This document shows positions 20,239 through 30,036 of a DNA stretch of 64,000 bases, piece after piece. Origin of the DNA: Pseudorhodoferax sp. Leaf265 (GTDB lineage Bacteria; Pseudomonadota; Gammaproteobacteria; Burkholderiales; Burkholderiaceae_C); assembly GCF_001422365.1 (NCBI RefSeq), contig NZ_LMMT01000001.1, forward strand, positions 350,820 through 414,819, given 5' to 3'. A program made the translations under genes and the position numbers. Numbering within the stretch: position 1 is the stretch's first letter; the number at the start of each line of letters is the position of its first letter. The notes under the pieces were generated by a model. The model made no database searches. It worked only from the letters and a program-made list of their open reading frames with translations, and was not told the DNA's origin.

Positions 20239-21435
20239 ATGTCTTTGTTCTCCGCCGTCGAGATGGCACCGCGCGACCCGATCCTGGGTCTGAACGAGCA
20301 GTTTGCCGCCGACACCAACCCCAACAAGGTCAACCTGGGCGTCGGTGTCTACTACGACGACAACGGCAAGCTGCCGCTGCTGGCCTGCGTGCAAAAGGCC
20401 GAACAAGCCATGATGCAGGCGCCCAAGGCACGCGGCTATCTGCCCATCGACGGCATCGCGGCCTATGACAGCGCCGTCAAGAACCTGGTATTTGGGGCCG
20501 ACAGCGAACCTGTCAAGAGCGGCCGCGTCGCCACCGTGCAGGGCCTGGGCGGTACCGGCGGCCTGAAGATCGGCGCCGACTTCCTCAAGCGCCTGAACCC
20601 GAACGCCAAGGTGCTGATCAGCGACCCGAGCTGGGAGAACCACCGCGCGCTGTTCACGCAGGCCGGCTTCGAAGTGCAGAGCCACCGCTACTACGACGCA
20701 GCCAAGCGCGGTGTCGACTTCGACGGCATGCTGGCCGACCTGAAGGCCGCCGCGCCCGGCACCGTGGTCGTGCTGCACGCCTGCTGCCACAACCCGACCG
20801 GCTACGACCTCACGCCCGCGCAGTGGGACCAGGTCATCGCCACGGTCAAGGCCGGCAACCTCGTGCCCTTCCTGGACATGGCCTACCAGGGCTTCGGCCA
20901 GGGCATCGCCGAAGACGGCGTGGCGGTAGCCAAGGCCCTGGCCGCCGGCCTGTCGTTCTTCGTCTCGACCTCGTTCAGCAAGAGCTTCAGCCTGTACGGC
21001 GAGCGCGTCGGCGCCCTGTCCGTGCTGTGCCAGGACAAGGCCGAGGCCGACCGCGTGCTGAGCCAGCTCAAGATCATGATCCGCACCAACTACAGCAATC
21101 CGCCCACGCACGGCGGCAGCGTGGTGGCCTCGGTGTTGAACACGCCCGAACTGCGCGCGCTGTGGGAAGAGGAGCTGGCCGGCATGCGCACCCGCATCAA
21201 GCAGATGCGCGTGGCCCTGGTGGAGAAGCTCAAGGCCGCCGGCGTGCAGCAGGACATGGGCTTCATCACGACCCAGGTCGGCATGTTCAGCTACTCGGGC
21301 CTGTCCAAGGACCAGATGGTGCGCCTGCGCAACGAGTTCGGCGTCTACGGTACGGACACAGGCCGCATGTGCGTGGCCGCACTGAACAGCAAGAACATCG
21401 ACTACGTCTGCGCCAGCATCGCCAAGGTCGTCTGA
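20239..21435 (+). CDS. Aromatic/aspartate aminotransferase (class I)
   Basis: A 398-residue class I aminotransferase of the AspC/TyrB subgroup. The PLP lysine is in STSFSKSFSLYGERVG. Other signatures are SDPSWENHRALF, HACCHNPTGYDLT and a C-terminal arginine in GTDTGRMCVAALN. Enzymes of this type transaminate tyrosine, phenylalanine and aspartate with 2-oxoglutarate. Whether TyrB or AspC is the better name cannot be read from the sequence. It stands alone between uvrB and a terminator. Confidence 0.93.
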   Translation: MSLFSAVEMAPRDPILGLNEQFAADTNPNKVNLGVGVYYDDNGKLPLLACVQKAEQAMMQAPKARGYLPIDGIAAYDSAVKNLVFGADSEPVKSGRVATVQGLGGTGGLKIGADFLKRLNPNAKVLISDPSWENHRALFTQAGFEVQSHRYYDAAKRGVDFDGMLADLKAAAPGTVVVLHACCHNPTGYDLTPAQWDQVIATVKAGNLVPFLDMAYQGFGQGIAEDGVAVAKALAAGLSFFVSTSFSKSFSLYGERVGALSVLCQDKAEADRVLSQLKIMIRTNYSNPPTHGGSVVASVLNTPELRALWEEELAGMRTRIKQMRVALVEKLKAAGVQQDMGFITTQVGMFSYSGLSKDQMVRLRNEFGVYGTDTGRMCVAALNSKNIDYVCASIAKVV

Positions 21436-21457
21436 CCTACCGCCGATGCCCTTGAAG

Positions 21458-21482
21458 ACGCCGCGCGCCGCGCGGCGTTTTT
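21458..21482 (+). terminator. Intrinsic terminator after the aminotransferase gene
   Basis: An 8-base-pair GC stem (ACGCCGCG / CGCGGCGT) with a 5-base loop is followed by TTTTT. Confidence 0.8.
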
Positions 21483-21494
21483 CTTGGGGTCGCT

Positions 21495-22724
21495 TCAGCC
21501 GAAGAACCAGTAGCAAACGCCGATCGACGCCAGGATGCCGGCCGCATCGGCTAACACGGCGCAGGCCACAGCATGGCGGGCGCGCTGGATGCCGACGGCG
21601 CCGAAGTACACGGCCAGCACGTAGAAAGTGGTCTCGGTGCTGCCCTGCACCGTGGCGGCCAGCAGCGCGGCGAAGCTGTCCACACCCCGGTTCTGCATGG
21701 TCTCCAGCAGCAGCGCACGCGCGGCGCTGCCCGAGAAGGGCTTGACCAGCGCGGTCGGCATGGCGTCGACGAAGCGCGTGTCCCAGCCCGCCAGCGCCAC
21801 CAGACCGCGCAAGCCGTCCAGCACCAGGTCGAGCGCGCCCGAGGCGCGCAGCACGCCCACCGCGCACAGCATCGCGACCAGGTAGGGCAGCAGATTCTTC
21901 GCCACGTCGAAGCCTTCCTTGGCGCCATCGACGAAGGCCTCGTAGACCGGCACGCGGCGCACCGCGCCCGCCAGCAGGAACAGCAGCACGATGGCGAACA
22001 TCGTCAGGTTGCCCAGCAGGGAGGAAAGCCCCGCCAATGCCGTGGCCGACAGGCCCGCCAGCAGCGCCATGCAACCGCCCATCAGCACGGCACCAGGCAC
22101 CAGGTAGGCCAGCACCACCGGGTCCCACAACCGCAGGCGCTGCACGGCGGCCACGGCCAGCAGCGCGACCAGCGTGCCGACGGCGTTGGCCAGCAGGATG
22201 GGGAGGAACACCAGCGTCGGGTCGGCCGCCCCCTGCTGGGCGCGGTACATGAAGATGCTGACCGGCAACAACGTCAGCGCCGACGCGTTCAGGACGAGGA
22301 ACAGGATTTGGGCGTTGCTGGCCACCGTGGCGTTCGGGTTGAGTTCCTGCAGTGAACGCATGGCCTTGAGTCCGATCGGGGTGGCCGCATTGTCCAAACC
22401 CAGCGCATTGGCGGCGAAGTTCAGCGTGATCAGGCCCAGTGACGGGTGGCCCGGCGGCACCTGCGGCATCAGCCGGCACAGCAGCGGCGACAGCAGCCGC
22501 GCCAGCCAGTTGACCAGCCCCGCCTGTTCGGCGACGCGCAGGAAGCCCAGCCACAGCGTCAGGGTGCCGAACAGCAACACCATGACCTCCACCGCCAGCT
22601 TGGCCATGGCGAACAGCGCCTGCACCATCGCGGCGAAGACCTCTGCCTCTCCTCCTACCAACCAGCGCCAACCGGCGCTGGCGGCCGCGGTCAGAAAGAA
22701 GCCCAGCCACAACCCATTCAGCAT
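21495..22724 (-). CDS. SpmA/SpmB-like membrane protein (nucleoside recognition/Gate domains)
   Basis: A 409-residue integral membrane protein. Its N-terminal half resembles SpmA (LITLNFAANALGLDNAATPIGLKAM) and its C-terminal half resembles SpmB (KPFSGSAARALLLETM, STETTFYVLAVYFGAVG). Each half has several hydrophobic segments typical of Gate domains. In Bacillus the two proteins act in spore dehydration; in non-sporulating proteobacteria the fused form is widespread with unknown function, possibly transport. The start ATG is at 22724 (MLNGLWLG). It is divergent from phaZ. Confidence 0.87.
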   Translation of the reverse strand: MLNGLWLGFFLTAAASAGWRWLVGGEAEVFAAMVQALFAMAKLAVEVMVLLFGTLTLWLGFLRVAEQAGLVNWLARLLSPLLCRLMPQVPPGHPSLGLITLNFAANALGLDNAATPIGLKAMRSLQELNPNATVASNAQILFLVLNASALTLLPVSIFMYRAQQGAADPTLVFLPILLANAVGTLVALLAVAAVQRLRLWDPVVLAYLVPGAVLMGGCMALLAGLSATALAGLSSLLGNLTMFAIVLLFLLAGAVRRVPVYEAFVDGAKEGFDVAKNLLPYLVAMLCAVGVLRASGALDLVLDGLRGLVALAGWDTRFVDAMPTALVKPFSGSAARALLLETMQNRGVDSFAALLAATVQGSTETTFYVLAVYFGAVGIQRARHAVACAVLADAAGILASIGVCYWFFG

Positions 22725-22861
22725 GGCGGGCAGTGTAGTGGCGCCCGTCACCGCCTTCGGCGCACCGATGGCGTGCATAAACAGAATCCAACAGCGTGCG
22801 CAAATGGCGCATTGCGCACTGCATTGGTGTTTCCCGTCATGCACGGCAGCCTGACAACTGC

Positions 22862-22882
22862 TATATTGCTGCAGTGCAGCAA
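22862..22882 (+). promoter_or_regulatory. Candidate PhaR-type operator with overlapping -10 upstream of phaZ
   Basis: A perfect inverted repeat TTGCTGCA-G-TGCAGCAA at 22866-22882 overlaps a TATATT hexamer (22862-22867) 41 bases before the phaZ start. TGC...GCA palindromes of this kind are bound by PhaR, the polyhydroxyalkanoate granule regulator. The region just upstream (22799-22828) is also rich in TGC/GCA. PhaR control is inferred. Confidence 0.45.
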
Positions 22883-22922
22883 GACCGCGCTGTACATCCT
22901 TCTCCTCTCTCTCCTTCCCGCG

Positions 22923-24272
22923 ATGCTGTACCAGATCTACGAAGCCCAGCGCTCCCTGATGGAGCCATTTGCCGAATTTGCAAATGCCGCCTCCAAGCTG
23001 TTCGGCAACCCGGCGTCGCCGCTGGGCCAGAACCCCTTCGCCCAGCGCGTAGCCGCGGGCTACGACCTCCTGTACCGGCTGGGCAAGGACTACGAGAAGC
23101 CGGTGTTCGGCCTGCAGACCGTGACCGTGGGCGGCGTGGACGTCGCCATCCATGAACGCGTGGAGGTCAACAAGCCCTTTTGCGAACTGCGCCGCTTCAA
23201 GCGCTTCACCGATGACGGAGGCACCCTGGCCACTCTCAAGGGCCAGCCTGCGGTTCTGATCGTCGCCCCGCTGTCGGGCCACTACGCCACCTTGCTGCGT
23301 GACACCGTCAAGTCCATGCTGGGCGGCCACAAGGTCTACATCACCGACTGGAAGAACGCCCGTACCGTGCCGCTGTCCGAGGGCGAGTTCCATCTGGACG
23401 ACTACGTCAACTACGTGCAGGAATTCATCCGGCACCTGCAGTCCGTCTACGGCGACTGCCACGTGATGAGCGTGTGCCAGCCCACTGTGCCGGTGCTGGC
23501 TGCCGTCTCGCTGATGGCTTCGCGCGGCGAGCGGCTGCCGCTGTCCATGACCATGATGGGCGGCCCCATCGACGCGCGCAAGTCGCCGACTGCCGTGAAC
23601 AACCTGGCCATGAACAAGAGCTTCGAATGGTTCGAAAACAACGTGATCTACCGCGTGCCGCAGACTTTCGCAGGCGCGGGCCGGCGCGTGTACCCTGGCT
23701 TCCTGCAGCATGCGGGCTTCGTGGCCATGAACCCCGACCATCACGCCAAGAGCCACTACGACTACTTCGAGCATCTGCTGCAGGGCGATGACGTCGGCGC
23801 CGAGAGCCACCGCAAGTTCTACGACGAGTACAACGCGGTGCTGGACATGGACGCCGACTACTACCTGGAGACCATCGCCACGGTGTTCCAGGACTTCAAG
23901 CTCGTCAACGGCACGTGGCAAGTCCGCAACCCCAAGGGCGTGTCCGAGCTGGTGCAGCCGCAGGACATCCGGGGCTGCGCATTGCTGACCGTCGAAGGCG
24001 AGCTCGACGACATCTCCGGCTCGGGCCAGACCGCCGCCGCGCACGGGCTGTGCAGCGGCATCGCCGCAGACCAGCGCGAGCATTTCGAGGTCAAGGGCGC
24101 AGGCCACTACGGCATCTTCAGTGGCCGGCGCTGGCGCGAGGGCGTCTATCCCAAAGTGCGTGACTTCATCCTCGCGCACAACCAGGGCGCCAAGTCCAGT
24201 ACGCCACGTGGCGGCACCTTGGCACGCACTGCCGCTGTACGCGTTGCGACCAAAAAGACGAGCGCCGCCTGA
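22923..24272 (+). CDS. phaZ: Intracellular polyhydroxybutyrate depolymerase
   Basis: A 449-residue PHB depolymerase of the intracellular PhaZa type. The nucleophile is a cysteine (C185) in VCQPTVPVLAAV rather than the serine of a lipase box, as known for Cupriavidus PhaZ1. The N-terminus MLYQIYEAQRSLMEPFAEFA is the family start, which favours ATG 22923 over longer frames. It breaks down stored PHB granules in the cytoplasm. The next gene begins two bases after its stop, so it is cotranscribed with the ferredoxin gene. Confidence 0.95.
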   Translation: MLYQIYEAQRSLMEPFAEFANAASKLFGNPASPLGQNPFAQRVAAGYDLLYRLGKDYEKPVFGLQTVTVGGVDVAIHERVEVNKPFCELRRFKRFTDDGGTLATLKGQPAVLIVAPLSGHYATLLRDTVKSMLGGHKVYITDWKNARTVPLSEGEFHLDDYVNYVQEFIRHLQSVYGDCHVMSVCQPTVPVLAAVSLMASRGERLPLSMTMMGGPIDARKSPTAVNNLAMNKSFEWFENNVIYRVPQTFAGAGRRVYPGFLQHAGFVAMNPDHHAKSHYDYFEHLLQGDDVGAESHRKFYDEYNAVLDMDADYYLETIATVFQDFKLVNGTWQVRNPKGVSELVQPQDIRGCALLTVEGELDDISGSGQTAAAHGLCSGIAADQREHFEVKGAGHYGIFSGRRWREGVYPKVRDFILAHNQGAKSSTPRGGTLARTAAVRVATKKTSAA

Positions 24273-24274
24273 AG

Positions 24275-24889
24275 GTGTCCACCCTGGCCCAGCGCGTACT
24301 GGCCGAACTGCCGCAGACGCAGTGCACGCGCTGCGGCTACCCCGATTGCGCGGCCTACGCGCAGGCGATCACCGACGAACAGGCGCCGATCAACCGCTGC
24401 CCGCCAGGCGGCGCCGAGGGCGTGGAGCGCCTGGCCCGGCTGACCGGCCGGGCCGCCCTGCCCCTTGATCCGACCTACGGAACCGAGGGGCCGCGCCAGA
24501 TGGCCTTCATCGACGAGGACTGGTGCATCGGCTGCACGCTGTGTCTCAAAGCATGCCCCGTCGACGCGATCATCGGCGCCAGCAAGGCCATGCACACGGT
24601 GCTGGAAGCGCATTGCACGGGCTGTGAACTCTGCATCCCGGTCTGCCCGGTCGACTGCATCCACCTCGAACCCACCAGCGGTAGCCTGACCGGCTGGGCC
24701 GCTTGGTCGCAGAGCCAAGCGATGGCAGCAAGGACGCGGTATGCGCAGCACGCGGCGCGGCCACCAGCCGATGCGCCCTCACCTGCGCCGCTCCCCGAAG
24801 AGGCGCCGGCCGCTGCCCAGGCCGATCCCCGGCGCGCCATCGTCGAGGCCGCCCTGGCGCGCGCCCGGGCCCGCCGCACGCAAAGCTGA
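24275..24889 (+). CDS. rsxB: RsxB/RnfB-type ferredoxin
   Basis: A 204-residue iron-sulfur protein with GTG start at 24275. An N-terminal Fe-S domain (TQCTRCGYPDCAAYA ... NRCPPGG) binds one [4Fe-4S]. Two ferredoxin motifs follow: CIGCTLCLKACP and CTGCELCIPVCP. This is the soluble half of RnfB; the N-terminal membrane anchor of canonical RnfB is absent and no rnfA/C/D/G/E genes are near. The last 50 residues are Ala/Pro-rich. In beta-proteobacteria such stand-alone RsxB proteins may feed electrons to endonuclease III or unknown partners. It is probably cotranscribed with phaZ. Confidence 0.85.
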   Translation: MSTLAQRVLAELPQTQCTRCGYPDCAAYAQAITDEQAPINRCPPGGAEGVERLARLTGRAALPLDPTYGTEGPRQMAFIDEDWCIGCTLCLKACPVDAIIGASKAMHTVLEAHCTGCELCIPVCPVDCIHLEPTSGSLTGWAAWSQSQAMAARTRYAQHAARPPADAPSPAPLPEEAPAAAQADPRRAIVEAALARARARRTQS

Positions 24890-24914
24890 GGCCCTGGCGT
24901 TCTCATCGCGCCCC

Positions 24915-24954
24915 AAAAAGACAAACGGGTCACGCAATTGCTTGCGTAACCCGT
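24915..24954 (-). terminator. Terminator of the tRNA cluster
   Basis: Read leftward, a 13-base-pair stem with one mismatch (arms 24942-24954 and 24925-24937) is followed by TTGTCTTTTT. It lies 8 bases past the last tRNA-Asp. Confidence 0.85.
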
Positions 24955-24962
24955 TGCGGTTG

Positions 24963-25039
24963 TGGCGGAGTGGACGGGACTCGAACCCGCGACCCCCGGC
25001 GTGACAGGCCGGTATTCTAACCAACTGAACTACCACTCC
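24963..25039 (-). tRNA. tRNA-Asp (anticodon GTC), copy 1
   Basis: A cloverleaf on the minus strand with acceptor GGAGTGG, anticodon stem-loop CCGGC-CTGTCAC-GCCGG and T-arm GGGTTCGAGTCCC, CCA encoded. It is identical to the copy at 25340-25416. Confidence 0.97.
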
Positions 25040-25085
25040 TGGTAGGTAGCTTCGGCACCTTGCGGCGACCCAAGCGCTACGAACT

Positions 25086-25161
25086 TGGCGACCCTACGGG
25101 GATTCGAACCCCGGTACTCACCGTGAAAGGGTGATGTCCTAGGCCTCTAGACGATAGGGTC
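25086..25161 (-). tRNA. tRNA-Glu (anticodon TTC), copy 1
   Basis: A cloverleaf on the minus strand with acceptor GACCCTA, anticodon stem-loop TCACC-CTTTCAC-GGTGA and T-arm GGGGTTCGAATCCCC, CCA encoded. Confidence 0.97.
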
Positions 25162-25186
25162 AAGGACCAATCGACGACGGTTCACG

Positions 25187-25262
<76 letters not shown>

Positions 25263-25281
25263 GGGTGAACCGTCAATCTTC

Positions 25282-25321
25282 AAAATAAAACGGGCCTCAA
25301 CATCTCTGCTGCAAGCCCGTT
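25282..25321 (-). terminator. Terminator between the two tRNA sets
   Basis: Read leftward, a 7-base-pair stem (AACGGGC / GCCCGTT) with a long loop is followed by TTTTATTTTG. It sits after the promoter-proximal tRNA set, so the second set may depend on read-through or its own promoter. Confidence 0.6.
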
Positions 25322-25339
25322 GATCTCCCGAAGGAAATT

Positions 25340-25416
25340 TGGCGGAGTGGACGGGACTCGAACCCGCGACCCCCGGCGTGACAGGCCGGTATTCTAACCA
25401 ACTGAACTACCACTCC
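25340..25416 (-). tRNA. tRNA-Asp (anticodon GTC), copy 2
   Basis: The sequence is identical to the tRNA-Asp at 24963-25039, with encoded CCA and anticodon loop CTGTCAC. Confidence 0.97.
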
Positions 25417-25463
25417 TGGTAGGTGGCTTCGGCACCTTGCGGCAACCCAAGCACTGCAAAACT

Positions 25464-25539
25464 TGGCGACCCTACGGGGATTCGAACCCCGGTACTCACC
25501 GTGAAAGGGTGATGTCCTAGGCCTCTAGACGATAGGGTC
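25464..25539 (-). tRNA. tRNA-Glu (anticodon TTC), copy 2
   Basis: The sequence is identical to the tRNA-Glu at 25086-25161, with encoded CCA. Confidence 0.97.
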
Positions 25540-25583
25540 AAAACCTTTGGACTGAATCCGTTCGACAGTGATGACAACTTACT

Positions 25584-25659
<76 letters not shown>

Positions 25660-25729
25660 TTGGGTAGTTGTCAATTTTTGACGTTTTGCAAGCTTTTTAG
25701 CCGCATCCTCGTCATCTATCGAGCCTCAA

Positions 25730-25759
25730 ATTATAGAACGCTTTTTAGGCTGCTCGCAA
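25730..25759 (-). promoter_or_regulatory. Promoter of the tRNA cluster
   Basis: On the minus strand TTGCGA (25759-25754) and TATAAT (25735-25730) are separated by 18 bases and lie about 70 bases before the first tRNA-Ala. The -35 element is inside the 3' end of gltX. Confidence 0.6.
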
Positions 25760-27169
25760 TCGCTCGACCACATTTTTTTTCGTGGACAAAGCGAGCACCG
25801 CATCGAGCGATGGCGTCTGCGCTGTGCCCATGACCAACACGCGCACAGGCATGGCCAGTTGCGGCATCTTGAGACCGTGCGCACCCAGCACCTCCATGAG
25901 TGCAGCGGCGATGGCCGGCTTCTCCCAGGCCACGTTTTCCAGCTTGTCGGCCAGCGCAGTGATCGCAGGACGCACGGCGTCGGTCACATGCTGCGCCAGT
26001 TCATCCGGCTTGGGCTGCACGCCGCGGTAGAAGGCCGCAGCCCAATTGGCCAGCGCCACCGTGGTGTCGCAACGGTCTTTGAACAGGCCGCAGATCGCGG
26101 GCAGGCGTTCGTCAGCGGTGATGCCCTGCTTGCGCAGTTGCTCGGCCACCAGCGGCGCGAGCACATCGTCGGCCGCGGCCTTCAGGTGCTGGGCATTGAC
26201 CCAGCGCAGCTTGGCCTCGTCGAACTGCGCGGCACTGCGGCCCAGGTGGTCCAGGTCGAACCACTCCAGGAACTGCGCACGGCTGAAGATCTCGTCGTCG
26301 CCGTGGCTCCAGCCCAGGCGCGCAAGGTAGTTGACCATGGCATCGGGCAGGTAGCCTTCGTCGCGGTACTGCGTGACGGGCTTGGCACCGTAGCGCTTGG
26401 ACATCTTCTCGACGCGCTTCTCGCCATGCTCGTCCACCACCTCGTTCAGCACGGTGGGCAGGTGGGCGTAGACCGGCGGCTCCTTGCCGAGCGCGCGGAA
26501 GATGTTGATCTGGCGCGGCGTGTTGTTGACATGGTCGTCGCCACGGATCACATGCGTGATCGCCATGTCGATGTCGTCGACGACCACGCAGAAGTTGTAG
26601 GTCGGCGTGCCATCGGGCCGCGCGATCACGAGGTCGTCGAGTTCGTCGTTGCGGATCTCGATGCGGCCCTTGACCTTGTCCTCCCAGACCACCGAACCGC
26701 CCTGCGGGTTTTTGAAGCGCAGCACGGGCTGCACGCCTTCGGGGACGACCGGCAACACCTTGCCCGGCTCGGGCCGCCAGGTGCCGTCGTACCGCGGCTT
26801 TTCCTTGTTGGCCATCTGGCGCTCGCGCAACGCATCGAGCTCGGCCACGCCCATGTAGCAGGGGTAGACCAGGTCCTGCGCCTGCATCTGGGCCAGCACT
26901 TCCTTGTAGCGCGCGATGCGCTGCATCTGGTAGAACGGCCCTTCGTCGTGGTCCAGGCCCAGCCAGCGCATGCTTTCGATGATCACATCGACGGCGGCCT
27001 GTGAGGAACGCTCCAGGTCGGTATCTTCGATGCGCAACACGAAGACGCCGCCGCTGGCGCGCGCGAACGCCCACGGGTACAGGGCCGAGCGGATGTTGCC
27101 CAGGTGGATGAAGCCGGTCGGCGACGGCGCGAATCGGGTACGGACAGGAGGAGTCGGCATGTCGGGCAT
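25745..27169 (-). CDS. gltX: Glutamyl-tRNA synthetase
   Basis: A 474-residue class I synthetase. The HIGH-type motif lies in [18 protein letters not shown], and the KMSKS motif is [10 protein letters not shown]. It charges tRNA-Glu, two copies of which lie immediately downstream. I start at ATG 27169 ([13 protein letters not shown]), 5 bases past the purF stop; ATG 27160 is equally possible, and neither has a clear Shine-Dalgarno, suggesting coupling to purF translation. Confidence 0.97.
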   Translation of the reverse strand: MPDMPTPPVRTRFAPSPTGFIHLGNIRSALYPWAFARASGGVFVLRIEDTDLERSSQAAVDVIIESMRWLGLDHDEGPFYQMQRIARYKEVLAQMQAQDLVYPCYMGVAELDALRERQMANKEKPRYDGTWRPEPGKVLPVVPEGVQPVLRFKNPQGGSVVWEDKVKGRIEIRNDELDDLVIARPDGTPTYNFCVVVDDIDMAITHVIRGDDHVNNTPRQINIFRALGKEPPVYAHLPTVLNEVVDEHGEKRVEKMSKRYGAKPVTQYRDEGYLPDAMVNYLARLGWSHGDDEIFSRAQFLEWFDLDHLGRSAAQFDEAKLRWVNAQHLKAAADDVLAPLVAEQLRKQGITADERLPAICGLFKDRCDTTVALANWAAAFYRGVQPKPDELAQHVTDAVRPAITALADKLENVAWEKPAIAAALMEVLGAHGLKMPQLAMPVRVLVMGTAQTPSLDAVLALSTKKNVVERLRAA

Positions 27170-27174
27170 GGAAA

Positions 27175-28677
<1,503 letters not shown>

Positions 28678-28725
28678 GGTTGTTCCCGCAGGTGAAAGGT
28701 GGCGGCCAGGCTCAGGCCGCGAAAC

Positions 28726-29211
28726 TCAGGGTAGATACTCGGCAAGCCCGCTCGGCAGCGCCTGCTTGAACGCATGCAGCACCGACACCGTGATGCCCGC
28801 CCCATGGGACTGGCGCCACCAGGGCTCGCGCTGCAGCGGTGTATTGGAGATGATGACGCCGGCCGCCAGAATCAAGATGGCGCCGCGCAACAGGCCGAAC
28901 ACCATGCCCAGCACGCGGTCCACCGGCCGCAGGCCCACAGCCTGCACCAGCCGCTTGAACAAGGCCGCCAGCAGCCCGCAGGCGAACGCGCCCAGCACGA
29001 ACACCAGCGCAAAGGCGGCCACGTAGCGCACCGTCTCGGCCGTCCCGCCCATGGGCAGGTGCGGCGCCACGTCGGGCGCCAGCCATTGCGCCAGCACGAA
29101 CGCCGCGATCCAGCCCAGCACCGATAGCACCTCGAACACCAGGCCGCGCCAGGCCCCCAGCAGCAGCGAGCAGGCCAGCACGGCCAACAGGATCCAGTCG
29201 AAGACGGGCAT
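28726..29211 (-). CDS. cvpA: CvpA family membrane protein
   Basis: A 161-residue protein with four predicted membrane segments, including ILLAVLACSLLLGAWRGLVFEVLSVLGW and VAAFALVFVLGAFACGLLAALF. The CvpA family was named for colicin V production, and its role is still unclear. It sits between the SPOR protein and purF in the conserved folC-dedD-cvpA-purF order. Confidence 0.93.
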   Translation of the reverse strand: MPVFDWILLAVLACSLLLGAWRGLVFEVLSVLGWIAAFVLAQWLAPDVAPHLPMGGTAETVRYVAAFALVFVLGAFACGLLAALFKRLVQAVGLRPVDRVLGMVFGLLRGAILILAAGVIISNTPLQREPWWRQSHGAGITVSVLHAFKQALPSGLAEYLP

Positions 29212-29220
29212 GCACGGATG

Positions 29221-30027
29221 TCAGAGCGTGAGCACGGAGGCCGGCAGGCTCAGCGCCTTGATGCGCTCGGCCACCTTGTCGGCTTCGGCGCGCACGCCGT
29301 AGGGGCCGACGCGCACGCGGATGCGCGCACCGTCCTTGGTCTGCACTTCCTGGGTGTAGGTCTTGAGGCCGGCCCGCTCCAGGCGCTGGCGCGCCTCGCG
29401 CGCCTTGTCGACGTCGGCGAACGCACCGACCTGCACCACGAAGCGGCCGGACTGCTCCGCCGCACTGGCGGGGGCCGCTGCAGGCGCCGCGGCAGAGGCC
29501 GCAGTCTTGCCGTCCAGCAACGCACGCGCACGGGCACCGCTGTCGGTGGCCGGCACAGGTGCTGGACTGGGCGCTGGCGCCTTGGCCTCCACCTTGGGTT
29601 CGTGGCGGGGTTCGCTCTTCGGCTCGCTCCTGGCTTCGGCTTTCGGTTCGGCCTTGGCTTCGCTGCGGGCAGGCGGTGGCGCAGCGGGAGGCAGCACCTC
29701 TTCCTTGGCGTTCAGGCTGGCATCGGCTGCCACGCTGCCAGGGGTGTGCGCAGCTTCCGGCGCGGCCTGGGCCAGCTTGCCACCAGCGCCGGCGCCCGGC
29801 GGCTGGGCCTTGTCGCGGTCAGGAATGTCGAAGGGAATGTCGACCTGGATCGGCCGCGGCTGCGAGTCGAACAGCAGCGGAAAACCCAGCACGCCGACCA
29901 ACACCAGCACGGTGGCGCCGATCAGCCGATGGCGCGCACGGCGGCGCATGTCGTCGATGGTTTCCGCAGGGCTGGCCGGGTGCTCGTCGCCCATGGGGCC
30001 GCGCGCGCGAAACTTGAAAAAGGCCAT
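29221..30027 (-). CDS. SPOR domain-containing protein (DedD-like)
   Basis: A 268-residue protein with one membrane segment near residues 38-54 (LIGATVLVLVGVLGFPLLF), a long Ala/Pro/Glu/Lys-rich linker (about 75-185) and a C-terminal SPOR domain (from FVVQVGAFADVDKAREARQRL to the end). SPOR domains bind denuded septal peptidoglycan. Position between folC and cvpA fits DedD, a division protein. Confidence 0.9.
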   Translation of the reverse strand: MAFFKFRARGPMGDEHPASPAETIDDMRRRARHRLIGATVLVLVGVLGFPLLFDSQPRPIQVDIPFDIPDRDKAQPPGAGAGGKLAQAAPEAAHTPGSVAADASLNAKEEVLPPAAPPPARSEAKAEPKAEARSEPKSEPRHEPKVEAKAPAPSPAPVPATDSGARARALLDGKTAASAAAPAAAPASAAEQSGRFVVQVGAFADVDKAREARQRLERAGLKTYTQEVQTKDGARIRVRVGPYGVRAEADKVAERIKALSLPASVLTL

Positions 30028-30036
30028 GGAGTGAGT

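Larger units (their letters stand above)
24963..25161 (-). repeat. Unit 1 of a tandem tRNA-Glu/tRNA-Asp duplication
   Basis: This segment and 25340-25539 agree throughout the two tRNAs and nearly throughout the spacer between them (TGGTAGGT.GCTTCGGCACC). The adjoining tRNA-Ala is also duplicated, but its flanking spacers have diverged. Confidence 0.9.
25340..25539 (-). repeat. Unit 2 of the tandem tRNA-Glu/tRNA-Asp duplication
   Basis: This is the second copy of the segment at 24963-25161; the spacer between the two tRNAs differs by only a few bases. Confidence 0.9.
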
